Of a stretch of 64,000 nt of DNA, positions 36,354 to 47,880 are shown in pieces (position 1 is the stretch's first letter; each line of letters begins with the position of its first letter). Location: positions 18,860,136-18,924,135 of the forward strand of contig NC_052350.1 in the NCBI RefSeq assembly GCF_009727055.1, written 5' to 3'. Origin of the DNA: Benincasa hispida. Taxonomy: Eukaryota; Streptophyta; Magnoliopsida; Cucurbitales; Cucurbitaceae. The translations under genes and the position numbers were made by a program. The notes under the pieces were generated by a model that was not told where the DNA came from, did no database searches, and saw only the letters and a list, made by a program, of their open reading frames with translations.

Positions 36354-36956
36354 TTATACTACAAGAAAACACCCATTTTTCGACACTTAAGATCGTTAGA
36401 AAATGGTAAAAAACGTGTTGGAAGATCCACTCCAGATGACAAAATAGTCGTCGGGATATACTTGTCAGAAGAACATCTCCCGACGCCCCCAACATATACT
36501 GTTTGCGTCGGTAATTCAGAACTCTTGATAGCTGGTAAACCATTGGGAGTTCAATTCAGAAACTCATTGTCTGAATCGAACTCCCGACGACTAGTAAACG
36601 GTCAGGAATTCGATTCAGACAATGAGTTTCTGAATTTAATTCATCAGGAGTTCGCCTGTCCAAATTGGCCTTCCATTCCCATCTCCTGACGGACATGATG
36701 AGGCGTTGGGAGTGCTTATCAAACTCCTCACGCATGATTGAAAGCGTCGGAAGTTTGATCCATCTCTGCCGAACTCCCAACACCTGCTTTTGACGTGTGA
36801 GAGTTTTTACCAATTGCTGACGAGTCGCATATAGTGTCAAGAGTTATTGAGCACTCCCGATGGCACTCTTATGTAGTTGGGAGAGATTCTCTCTCTCAAC
36901 AATGTATTTTCAATTGTTTTAGACGTTGGAAGAGTTTTTTTTTTCTTGTAATGTTA
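36354..36956. mobile_element. non-autonomous CACTA (EnSpm) miniature element with 3-bp TSD
   Basis: The left end is TACTACAAGAAAA (CACTACAAGAAAA with one change) and the right end is the complement, TTTTCTTGTAATG. TTA flanks it at 36354-36356 and 36954-36956, the 3-bp duplication expected for CACTA elements. The 597-bp interior is GC-richer, rich in CGACG/CGTCGG subterminal words, and carries a near-perfect hairpin (CAGAAACTCATTGTCTGAAT near 36559 against ATTCAGACAATGAGTTTCTG near 36614). No transposase. The 132-codon frame across it is not a gene. Confidence 0.8.
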
Positions 36957-37745
36957 AAATTAATAGACGTCTAATAAAAACCCTCCATTTTCAAATCTGT
37001 ATTTAATGGATCCACTATTTCTTAGAAAAAAATGATGACTTATGAATTAAATTAAAGATGATGTTAAGATGGAATTAAGTTTCTGTCGACATCTCAACAT
37101 TTCAATCATTTTTTTTCACATTTTCATAGATTTGATATCGACGAAGATGTGAATCGGCGTTTTTACTAATGTAAATATAATAATAAATACTAAACATGCT
37201 AATTTGTATAAAAATCGTAAAGTGTTTCTTTACTAGTTCAAATATATTTTTAAAACTTTTTCATTTAAATTTTTTTTGATAAATGTTATTGACAATGATA
37301 TTTTCATTAACATTTTCGTAAATTTTAAGATTTCGATGTTCTCGTCGACATTAATATTTTAAATAATAATAATAATAATAATAATTCTTATTATTATAAC
37401 AAAATGAGAGAGAAAGAGGGAGAGTGAAAAGATATATAAGATGTGATTAAATTTGAAAAGACAAGACCAATGTCCTATCCGAATGAATTATTCGATAGAG
37501 ATTGTCTCTCCAAAATTTTGCTTACTTTGCCAATAAGTCACCATCATTAGTCACTCCCAAACAAACTTTTTTTACAAATTCATTTTAAAGATAGTGTTTG
37601 CCATAAGGTTGTTTGTTGCTTAAATTAATATAAACATATCACTAAGTCAAATTAATTAATCTAGTGTAACCTCACTTTAATAGAATTTTTATTGGTTAGA
37701 TATGGTTATCGAATATTTATCTTATTCGAAGCTCTAACATTCATG
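36957..37745. other. AT-rich intergenic DNA
   Basis: No gene or element ends resolved. A (TAA)n run near 37363-37386. Confidence 0.4.
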
Positions 37746-37750
37746 AACCA

Positions 37751-38411
37751 TGTCAATTTATAAATTATTGTGAGGAAAATGGTATATAAGAACTGAATAC
37801 ACTAACAAACTGATTATACCTCATCTATAATATTCAAACTCAAACGTAAATCAAATTGTGTAAGAGGATTAGATATGAGAAATAACCAAAGACTTGAAAG
37901 AACCTCAAAACCTTTGGAGATTATATTATGGTCGTCGTCGAGGCACGCTATTGATAATCATTGTCCTGAAAACAACTATTCGCTCTACACGGGTTGCAAA
38001 CAGACTACAACGATCGTCTTAGCAGGATACAACGACTAATTCTAGTAGAATTGCAACCTCAAATGACTCGGATCTGACAGAACTCCTGGATTCTTACTCT
38101 CAGCTTAAGACATTATCAAAAGAAAGAAAGAAGAGAATTATTTGATTTGGAATGAGATGCTACAAAGGAAGAAACATGTTACTATTTATAAACTAGCAAC
38201 TTAGTAATTCTACGAAATACAAAATAAAATAAAATAAATAAAAAATTGAAAGGTTTTTCAAATTTAACTTAATTGAGTTGTGGTTTGAAAAAAATCAAAC
38301 AGAACTCATTCAGATTGAAGAGACTATAAATTTAACTTCCATACATGTTAAATTTGTACATGAAACATTATCTTAATTTAAAGTTTCAATCCAATTCGAA
38401 TGTCTCTAACA
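37751..38411 (-). mobile_element. probable solo LTR (about 660 bp)
   Basis: Read on the minus strand it begins TGTTAGAGACATTCGAATTG, contains a TATA-like TATAAATAGTAACATG, a GC-richer transcribed part (CAGATCCGAGTCATTTGAGG, AGTCGTTGTATCCTGC, CCCGTGTAGAGCGAATAG), and can be ended at ...TTGACA. No internal region or primer-binding site is convincing, and no 5-bp duplication was found. The left boundary is uncertain. Confidence 0.5.
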
Positions 38412-39473
38412 ATGAATTTAATCTACATAATTAAATTAATTTATTTATGTTTTAATATTCAAATGTTCACTTTCTTTCGCTATAAATATTTAATAATTAT
38501 GCCAATTTTATTGTTAGAAATTAAATTAAAAGTAGGTTACATTCATGTATAAACTTTAAAATGTTAAGAATTTGAACATGTATTTTACTCTCACAATCAT
38601 TTTATCCGTATGGAATCTCTTAGACATGAAAAGGTTCATGCAAATTATAGACTATCAAACCAATCGAATATTGCTATCTCATCTAATAATGGTGAGCAAT
38701 CAACAAGTTGTTCTATCGTGACACTACTTGAATTCTAATTCTCACATGTAATTATTGACAATGACAAAATAACAAAAAAGACAAAGACAAGACAATACAA
38801 AAGTCGTATGATGTACATGGTAATCTATTTGATGTATTCGTCAATTTTTTATTTGTTTGCAAATCAAGATTACTTGTACCACAATGTTTGACAAACTCCT
38901 ATCATGAATTACCAAATTTTAGTTCACCGTGGGATAGATGCAGCCTAGGCTATACCTAATTATTTCTCTATTTATAATTATCCTTAAGCTGCACCTAATC
39001 ATTTTCTATATATAATTGTCCGTGTAAAGGATGATCTCCTCCAAAGATGTTGGTTTTTTAGTACATTATCAATGAGTAATATATGTGAAGGTAACAACTT
39101 CACACATAGTAATTTATAAGTTAAAATTTCATTGTCGTTCATTCACGTTCTTTCTAGTCTATGTAGTTAAAATTTCATTGTAGTTTATATATGTATTTTT
39201 AGTAAATCTTTATGTAGTCTATAATGTTAGTTTATTATTGATTTTCAAAATAGATAAGTCTTTACATGGTAAATTTTGAAAAAAATATTCATATAGTGCA
39301 TTTTGAAAATTATTATTATCACTTAAATAATTTCAATTAAAAAATAACTTTAAGGAAGCGTTTAGGACGTTGAATTAGTTATTATAGTCGATGAACTATA
39401 ATAATTTGTGAGTTATAATAGTCTGTATTTTGGGTGTTTACTATTTTATTTTAGATAAAAAAATAATGTAAAC
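38412..39473. other. AT-rich DNA with an older miniature-element arm
   Basis: No gene. From about 39355 the sequence (GCGTTTAGGACGTTGAATTA, GAGTTATAATAGTCTGTATT) looks like one arm of another miniature element whose remainder may continue after 40098, meaning the hAT element inserted into it. Confidence 0.35.
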
Positions 39474-40098
39474 ATGGCAACTAGGGGTGTTCAAAAAATC
39501 TGATGACCCGAAAAAATCAATCAACCCAACCCAATCCGCGCAGTTTGGATTGAGTTATCAACTCATTTGGGTTCAAATAAATGAAAATTTTATGGGTTGG
39601 GTTGGTTCAGGGGTTCACTTAATATAACCCAAACCAATCTGAACCAACCCGAATTTATTATTACCTTTAAAATATGTTTTTTTATTACTTATAATACAAT
39701 TATTTATACATATATTGATTTTAGTTTTATTTAATTTTAATATTTTTTGAATAATTTATTCTCCACCAACTCTTAAAATAGTTTCTTTGCACTTTATAAA
39801 GAAAATTTTTACTATTTAAATTTAAATTGAGTTGTTAATCTTACTTCAATATATGAAAATAGTTAAATAAAATTTTTACATATTTACGTTGTGCTTATTT
39901 TTATAACAAAATTTTAAACAAATAACTCGATTAACCAAAACCAACTCAACCTAAATATTTCATGATTGAGTTGGGCTAAGTTCATTTTTTAATAAAAATT
40001 ATTTGGGTTGAAGAAATTTATAACCTGAACAATTGGGTTGGGTCTAAATAGCCTTTCAACCTCACCCAACCTAACCCATGAACACCCCTAATGGCAAC
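39474..40098. mobile_element. hAT miniature element, perfect 8-bp TSD
   Basis: The terminal inverted repeats TAGGGGTGTTCA (39482-39493) and TGAACACCCCTA (40079-40090) are perfect. ATGGCAAC flanks it at 39474-39481 and 40091-40098. The 609-bp interior has subterminal AACCCAACCC/GGGTTGGGTT inverted words and an AT-rich middle, and no transposase. The perfect ends suggest a fairly young insertion. Confidence 0.92.
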
Positions 40099-42297
40099 AA
40101 AGAGGAAGAGAAATAAGATAAATGGAAAATAGTAAATATTGTAGCAAAGAGTTTTGAAATAGTATTTACTGTCAATAGGTTATAAATACTTATAAACACG
40201 ATAATTGAACATTTGAAAGTGTCAAAACAAAAAATAAACAAGTCTTAAAAAATAGAGATCAAAATGATATTTTAACCTAATATATAACTAGCGACGAAGG
40301 CTAATGAATGAAAAGATAAATAAAAATAATAAATATACAAACATTGGGTTGTCATGTATAGTGCAAATTGAAATGATTTGAATTCGCAAAATAGATTCAT
40401 ACATCAAAAAATAAAAAATAAAAATGATATAAATGACTTTGAAGGCATGGATGAATCGTGGCTTGATATGGGACGAAGAAAAGGAATCCAAACTCCCAAT
40501 TGTTGGTACATTTTGACATCATTCTACACTAAAATTACGTACAATTATGTTTTATTTGAATAATAATTACTGTGCCATTTCGTACAAATGCCTTTTTTTT
40601 AGTACAATCTTGGAATATCCATTATAGCCTTTTTATATCATAAATTTATAATATCAAAACGTTCCTAACTTAATTGACATACAAATGTGTTAACATTTAT
40701 TATCAACTTAGTTTTATAACTCTAAACTTATTGAAACCGTAAATCCATGTGTTTTTTGGTTAGAATTGTTGGGTCGAACTCTTTAATTAAAGATGAAGGG
40801 TGAAACTAAAAATCATTTATCAATGTTAAAATGATCTCAAATCATAAATATTTAATTTAGATTTGAAATTATAATGGCCAAATTGAAACTATGTCTGTAG
40901 GGTAAAATTTGTAATTCAATCTAAAATAAGAGATTGAGAATCTTGAATATTTGACAGTCTGCGTTGAAACCATATGAAAAATGAATTAAGTTTGCAAGTC
41001 GATATATGGACAGAGATATGATGAATTTAATGTCTTACCTCCTTTTTCTAGTTTAACAAGTAGGGTTAGAAAGATTTAGACTCTAGTGTCTTAGTTGATG
41101 ACATGTCTTTTAATTAGTTAAGGTACGTCTAAGTTGACCGTTTTATATTTGAAGTAATGAGTTCAAAATATAAAATATAAATCAATAAATTGAACAAAAA
41201 AAACATAATTGCATTTTATATCTTCAAATGTGTGGTTGGTAGCAACTTTAGCAACTAAGTTTTAATTTAAACTAACATTTAAAATGTATGATAATATATT
41301 TATAAAAACAATAGTTGCAGCTACCCATTAGAATTGAATATCAAATGTTGTAGAACAAAGTGTCAAATGAATCGATTGTTGTGTTCGTAGAATAACCGCT
41401 ATCTTAAAAGCAATTCTAACAAGATTTTAGTATTAATTATCGAAAAAAAATGGTATAAAGAAAAATTTCGTTCAGAGAGAACTAGAGAGAGAAAAATAAA
41501 GAGAGAATATGAAATCGAACACTTGTATAGGAAAACTAAACATATTTCAGATTTAATGTTTAGATTGTTAAAATAAAAAGTGTTTGTAACGGTAAGAATA
41601 TTATATCTTTTGGTCAAAATGTGACGTTGAACATTTTAAAACTTCAAATGTATGGTTCTTTTTGACAATTCATTTCCTACAATGACCTTGTTTCAACGTT
41701 TTGATTCATGAATTCAAAATGCATTTATAAATGCTCATCATAATGCATATTTTAGATCTTGTATAGATTGAATTTTAGCGTTTAAAATGTAACATTAATT
41801 AATATGTTTTGTTCACGAATTCAAAAGCCATATTTTAGACCTTATTTTGTAATTATTTTGTTTTTTTGTTTTTTATTTTTGAAAATTAACTCTATAAACC
41901 TTATCGTATCTTAAATTTTTATGTTTTGTTATCTATTTTTACCAATAATTTTAAGCCAACATTTGAAAACTAAAAAAAAATAATTTTTCAAAACTTTTTT
42001 GTAGTTTTAAAATTTTGTTTAGAATTCAATTATTATATTTAAAAAATATGTAAATTATCGTACAACATAAAGAAAAAATATGCTTAATTTAAAAAAAAAT
42101 TACAAAATGGAACCTTAATTATTAAACCTAAAAAAAAAAATATTTTTAGTATTTACAACACTATCGTACCGCTAATAATTACTTATCAAACTTTCTCAAC
42201 TATTTTTATTTATTTATATATTTTATTTTATTTTTTAAAGACTCGCCGTACCCAACATTCGGATTGCTCTTTGAAAATCAAGTTACCTATCCACCTC

Positions 42298-42330
<33 letters not shown>

Positions 42331-43430
42331 CGACCCAAAAGTTTATATAATTTAATTGTCTCGAGATCAGATAGACCACCTCATGTTGGGTTGTAGTTGA
42401 GTTTCCACATCAATTATTATTTATTTATCTTTCTTTTTTTTTCATACTAATTAGGAGAATATATTCTTTTTAGGGAGAGTATTCTCATCAGATCTCTCAT
42501 TATGACACAAAATTTGACTGAATTTATCATTTTAGTACAGACAATCGATTATAACATAAAGTCTGAAAAATGATCTGATGCACTGTTATTTATAATATCG
42601 AGAGAGTGTAATCTTTTTGTCCATCGAAGCTACCTTGTATTCCCTCCATGTGGTCAATCATGTTGTACGGGATTATGTGTTTGTTTTTTTTTTTTTTTGT
42701 TGTTTTACGTGAATTGGGGTGTCTATTGAAATGATTCTTGTAGTAGGCTCTTTTCTTTGAGATTTTCCCCCCTAGTCCTTTGTACTCTTTCATTTGTATA
42801 TTATGTTGTGTCTTTTTAATGCCTCTCATAATTGTACTTTGTTTGTGCCTTGGTTTTAAATTGTGAAATCTCATTCTTTTTTTTTTTTTTTTTAAATCAA
42901 TACCTTTTTGTGTATTATAATTAAACAATTATATATTTGATCTTTAGAGAATTATTTGTTAAATCACTCATTATTATTATTATTATTAATAATAAAAGAA
43001 AGTAAATTTAATATTATATCTCATTTATAAAACTTATTCTTCATTTATATAATTTAAGTTGAAAATATATAGATAGAGATCGGTAATAAGTATGAGGCTT
43101 CTGAGGGCCGACCAAAAGGAAACTTGAAACAGTGAAAAAAGGAAAGAAATTGAAATAAAAAAAAAAAAGGGAAAAAGACAATATAAATAATAAAGATGAT
43201 GAAGTAATGTAATATTATTGAATTTGGTATTTTTATGTATTTATTATTATTTATTATTATTATTATTGGTACCGACAGTTACGGTCCAATGTCAATGTAT
43301 TCACTAGCTCTGACTAATTCCCCGACCTGAAAAAAGCAGATATCATTTTCATCCACAACCATTTTACTTTTTCTTTTTCTTTTTAATTTTCTCAATTTTT
43401 GTACATATATTATATATAGGAGGAAGAATA
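40099..43430. other. AT-rich intergenic DNA
   Basis: No gene seen. Contains a (TAA)n microsatellite at about 42299-42330, a (TTA)n run near 42971, and foldback-like ends near 41838 and 42113 of the TTGTAATTATTTTG type. The 112-codon minus frame at 42590-42928 spans poly(A)/poly(T) tracts and has no family resemblance. Confidence 0.4.
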
Positions 43431-43665
43431 CAAAATAGGGGTATTTTCAAATTTTGAAAAATTGGATAAACTAATTACAAATATAGCAAACTATTTATTA
43501 GAGATAGACCATGATTGACTGAGATACAAATTTATAAATGTCTATGACAGTTTATCACCCAATGATAGATGTCTATTGTGGTATTTTGTTATTTTACTAT
43601 ATTGAAAAATATTTTCAACAGTTTATCGTTTAAAATAATTACCCTATAAAAATTGGTTTTTGTGT
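43431..43665. mobile_element. possible miniature element (TAGGGGTATTTTCAAA ends)
   Basis: The left TAGGGGTATTTTCAAA and the right complement TTTAAAATAATTACCCTA are imperfectly inverted. The interior contains repeated GATAGA/TCTATGACAG words seen in widespread plant miniature elements. No convincing target-site duplication. Confidence 0.35.
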
Positions 43666-44269
43666 TCTGTTTAGTTAAACTATAAATTTATAGATTTCTA
43701 AACTTTTAAATGGTTTGTGAAATTTCTAAGATTTTAAAATATTGATTGAATTTTGAATTTTGTATGTAATAAGTCTTTCATATTATATATTTGAAAAGGT
43801 AGAATTAAAATATTGGTTGATAACTATTTTGATCTTTTAGAATTAAGTTTATAAATGCTACTTTCACATGAAAGTTTATTTGTTTTGTTATCCAATTTTT
43901 ACCAATATTTTCAGTAATTATGTCAAATTTTGAAAATTAAAGAAACATGTCTTTATTTTTAAAATTTGACTTATAAATCAAAGGTTTCTTTTTAAAGTGT
44001 GAAAAGTATGAAAATTGGAAGATAACAAGGATAAAGTGAAAATTGGAAAAAAACAAGTACAAATTCTAAAAATAAAAAGACTAAAAGCACGATCACTATC
44101 AAATGAGATCTAAGTGGATGTTTGTTTCAAATGTTGGAATTGAATGGGTTAGGCATCCTACCCTTGTTTGGGAATGGATTTAGGACATTCTTTTCCCATG
44201 GGTTTGAAGAGTAAACAACACTATTCAAACCCATGGGTTACCCCTCCTATTTTTCTTTTCATCTAGGAA

Positions 44270-44619
44270 GTATGTTGACCAACCTCCGGACACCACATTC
44301 GCCGACCACCGTCGGCCAACTTCGTCCTCACCCTCCAACAACCGTTGTTGGCCAACTTCAGTCGCCACCTCAGTGACTGTTGCTGACCAACCTCGGATCG
44401 CCACCTCGGTGACTACTGTCGGCCGACCTCCAGCCGCCATTGGCCCGCCACCTCGGCGATTGTTGTCAGCCAACCTCTAGTTGCCACCTCGGCGACCATC
44501 GTCGGCCAACCTCTGATCGTCACCTCAGCGACCGTCGTTGGCCAACCTTCGAAGTGACCGCCGTTGGCCAACCTCCGGCTGCAACTCCGACCACCATCGA
44601 CCAACCTCAGACAACTCCC
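44270..44619 (-). repeat. GC-rich minisatellite, left part
   Basis: Irregular repeats of about 40-45 bp built from GTCGGCCAACCTC and GCCACCTCGGCGAC. Same family as the arrays at 19120-19470 and 23205-23770, in the opposite orientation. Both strands have open frames (for example 44225-44604), rich in repeated VAEVATRGW-type peptides; these are array products. The array resumes at 46600 after the LTR insertion. Confidence 0.75.
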
Positions 44620-46592
44620 TGTTAGGTTTTATGTCCTAAAACTCGTGGTTTGTAAACAATAAACTTATTCTGGATAAAGTTGTTATTGAATATATGAATT
44701 GCTTATTTCGTTTTAGAAATAAATCCAATAAACTAAAAGATCTATGACTATTATATAAGTACTTGAACTTTATGTGGAGACATAAGAGTTGATCAGGTTC
44801 GAGTAAATAGTCAAAATGATCTATAGTATACGAATAAGGTTGGGTGCTTTATTCTGGTAAAACTATTGGATGCGGCTCACTCTGTAGTTGTTATAATTTG
44901 TTGTAAATTGCTATAAATGAAGTGATCCTGATTCGTTCATGTATTGACATGAGGAACGAGAGCATTCTATGCAATGAGTTTGCATAAGATCGGACCAAGA
45001 ATTAAGTCACTCTTACTTTACAACGTTGTTTACTGTTTAAGATTGACTATTTCAAAGCGATGACCTAGGTAACTTGACCTTAATCCTGAGCTAACTATAA
45101 ATTGTGTTTATTCAAGATTATCCTTAAATTTGCATGGGTGAGGGTTGGCTCAACAGTGTCGACTCAATAAGCCTCCCATTTTAGGGGTAAGATCGAGTAG
45201 ATAGCTGGGGACACTTTTAGGGATAGTAGAGAGATTGTTCCTTTAAGTGTTGACTCCGGGTCTTGAATAAGGGGCCCCACCCCTCTCATTGGCCTGAAAG
45301 GACTCGATTTAGTGACTGGATCACAAACCAATTGTTTATTAGAGAATTAGTGGGACTTAAGGAGCAAGATGTAATCTTGGGGATAAAACAGCTTTTGACC
45401 CAACCGTTATTACGAACAACCTGTGAAGGGTTAACTTGCTAATCATGGTTATATCGAGTGGACATAGTATATCTACAGTGAGGGGAGTGCAACTACTGGG
45501 ATTTAATGGAGTGACCCGGTAGTTAACGAATGGTGGTTAATTAGGTTACAGAGTTAAGTCGGTTAATCGCGGTTCGTTAGAGCCCATGATCTGTAGGTCC
45601 ATGAAGTCCCCTACTAACTCATATCAGATTAAACCTTAGAACAGTGTGACAAAATGAACTTGAAGTGTTCAAATTCGATTTTTGGAGAAAAGCGGTAAAT
45701 ATATACGATATATTTAACCTAATGTTTAATTGTGAATTAAACATAAAGAGAGAGAAAATAGACGATATTTAAATAAGATTTAAATATCAATATTATGAAT
45801 AGTGATTCATATAAATTGGGATTAGTGTTGGATTTAATATGAAATTAAATTAATTAAATTGTTTAATTAATTATTAATTTAATTTTATAATTGATTATTA
45901 TAATTAATTTTGAAATTAAATGGAATTGGTCAAAATCGCAATAAAAGTCAAATTGTTGACTAGGTAAAAAATGCAATGGAAGTCAAATTCTTGACTTTTG
46001 ACTTTTGAAAGTTAAAAAGCCAAATTTGTTGACTTTGGAACTTGAGAGTCAAATTTTGACCGAGTTAGTGGAAATATCAAACATTTGTGAGTGGGAAATT
46101 CCAACTATTGAATTGCTAAGCGTTGTCTTCATTTGAAGACACTTACCCCACTAAATCCCACTTTGAGTTAGTGGATTTTTTAGTGTCAAATTCTCATCAA
46201 GCTTAAAGTTGCATGTTTTGCATGTAATGGTCTTTAAAATGACGTGTTTATTGAATTTCTAAAACCCTTGGCCATAGTGGAATTGGATGAGATTATGTGA
46301 TAATCTCTTAACAATTTTCTCTCTAAGACTGAACATTTTTCCCCTCCAAATTATTCACTCACCAGATCCCACCATTCCATTCTAAGGTCGAAGAATAGTT
46401 GGAAAGACTCTCGTGGTGGTCTACGAACCGTTCGTGAGGAGATTGGAGCTAATTTGGAGAAGATTCAAAGTCTACAAAAGTTGTATTATTTTCCGTTTTT
46501 ATTTGTTTCTTTTGTATGCTTATATTTGCAATTAACCTAATTAGAGACTTTAGATTTGTTTTTCTTCCGCTACGCATGTGTTCGTTCCATCA
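44620..46592 (+). mobile_element. solo LTR of the long-LTR copia family (about 1.97 kb)
   Basis: Begins TGTTAGGTTTTATGTCCTAA and ends TTCGTTCCATCA. Its interior is colinear with the LTRs at 55699 and 57644: GATCCTGATTCGTTCATGT, GAGTTTGCATAAGATCGGAC, GTAACTTGACCTTAATCCTG, GGTGGTTAATTAGG. It has no primer-binding site or internal region, so it is probably the product of LTR-LTR recombination. It interrupts a minisatellite. No clean 5-bp duplication; the flanks are C-rich (CTCCC and CCCCT). Confidence 0.8.
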
Positions 46593-46672
46593 CCCCTTCC
46601 CCCACAGTGGCGAAATTCCTGCCACCAACTCCGTCGGCCAATCTTCGATGATTGCTACTGGCCAACCTTGAA
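46593..46672 (-). repeat. GC-rich minisatellite, right part
   Basis: CACCAACTCCGTCGGCCAAT and TGCTACTGGCCAACC continue the array cut at 44619. Confidence 0.7.
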
Positions 46673-47524
46673 AAACATTAATAAAAACACTTCAATATAT
46701 AACAAACTAGACAAATTTGTATATAAAAATACTTTTAAGAAATAATTGCAATACATGTATATGTGTTTTTTTTTTAATGAGTTTTTATCAAAAGTGTTTC
46801 AATAAAAATGAATTTTTGAAAGATATTTTTTTTTCTAAGTCACTCCAAACCCGTCTTTATACTGAAATTGTATATGTCTATTTATTTAGGCTATATGTGT
46901 AGAAAACCATAATTTAATTGAATAACATTTTCATTTTCTTCGTTGATCAATTTAATTAGCTCGAAGACTTGAAATCATTTTCTAAACGTAAATATTTAAA
47001 ATGTTTAAAACAACTTAGCGACCAAATAAAAACTAAAACTAAAAAATTATGATTTCGTATTCATCAAATATAAATTGATAAAAAAATATAATTTTTCACT
47101 AATTTAATTTAATATTAAAATACTAGTTTATTTCAATTTTAAGTTAGCATATTATGGCAAAAAAATGATCATTTTGAAATTAGTTAAAGTGGCAAAAGTC
47201 TATGAATTATTTCAAAAACTAGTAAAATTAAAATATCAAATTATTAAAATAATGGATTAAATAAAATTATAATTTTAGTTCTTTGTTTCAATTTTTTTTT
47301 AAAAAAATTATTCTATTTTTTTGTTTTTTAAACTTAAATATATTAAAATAATTAAGATGAATTTCCAAAATATGCATTCCAAACACAGTTTTCTTAAACC
47401 CAGGCTACCTAAACCTCCCAACCTTCCAACCTAATCCCCCAAGCTTAGCATTCCAGGCTTAAGATTCCAAACCTACGCGTCAATTGCTCCTTAATGCTAT
47501 AAAATTGAAATTTTTGAAATTTAG
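46673..47524. other. AT-rich intergenic DNA
   Basis: No gene. The part near 46675-46830 resembles the flank of the copy B minisatellite (about 22935-23070), which hints that the minisatellite travels inside a larger mobile unit. Confidence 0.35.
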
Positions 47525-47654
47525 TAGACATATTTTAGTATAACAACTATGGAGATGAAGAATTGAACCTCAAAACTCTAGGATTGAAAGTCATGTCAGT
47601 TTGAGTTAAGCTCACTATGACAAAAATTAATAGACTTGCTTTAGACATATTTTA
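47525..47654 (-). mobile_element. tRNA-derived SINE, second family, 13-bp TSD
   Basis: On the minus strand: GTGAGCTTAACTCAAACTGAC (A-box region), GAGGTTCAATTC (B box), then CTCCATAGTTGTTATA. TAGACATATTTTA flanks it at 47525-47537 and 47642-47654. Confidence 0.8.
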
Positions 47655-47784
47655 AAATTTAATGACTAGATAGACATAGACCTAAAAGTTTAACAACTAA
47701 ACGTACAATTTTATTTTCTTCTTACTTCACTTCCTACAAAAGGAAAAAAAAATCTCCTTGCACCAAATTTCACTTTTTTTTTTT

Positions 47785-47880
47785 CTTCGTACAACAATTA
47801 TAGAGATGGATAATTGAACCTCCAAATTGAAGGAAGATGGTGTATGTCAATTATCATTAAATTAAGCTCACCCAATTATC
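47785..47880 (-). mobile_element. second copy of the same SINE family
   Basis: The minus strand has GTGAGCTTAATTTAATGATA, GGAGGTTCAATTATCC and CTCTATAATTGTTGTACG, colinear with 47538-47641. Target-site duplications were not resolved. Confidence 0.65.

Noticed and set aside
36291..36840. 132- and 94-codon frames
   Set aside because: They lie inside the CACTA miniature element and its hairpin; no conserved domain.
37751..38411. A protein gene in the locally GC-richer stretch at 37.9-38.1 kb
   Set aside because: The TG...CA ends, TATA-like word and absence of open frames fit an LTR better.
42590..42928. Lys-rich 112-codon minus-strand frame
   Set aside because: It crosses poly(T)/poly(A) tracts, has strongly biased composition and no family features.
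44225..44625. Protein genes in the GC-rich block on either strand
   Set aside because: Open frames exist on both strands simply because the minisatellite lacks stops; the peptides are low-complexity repeats.
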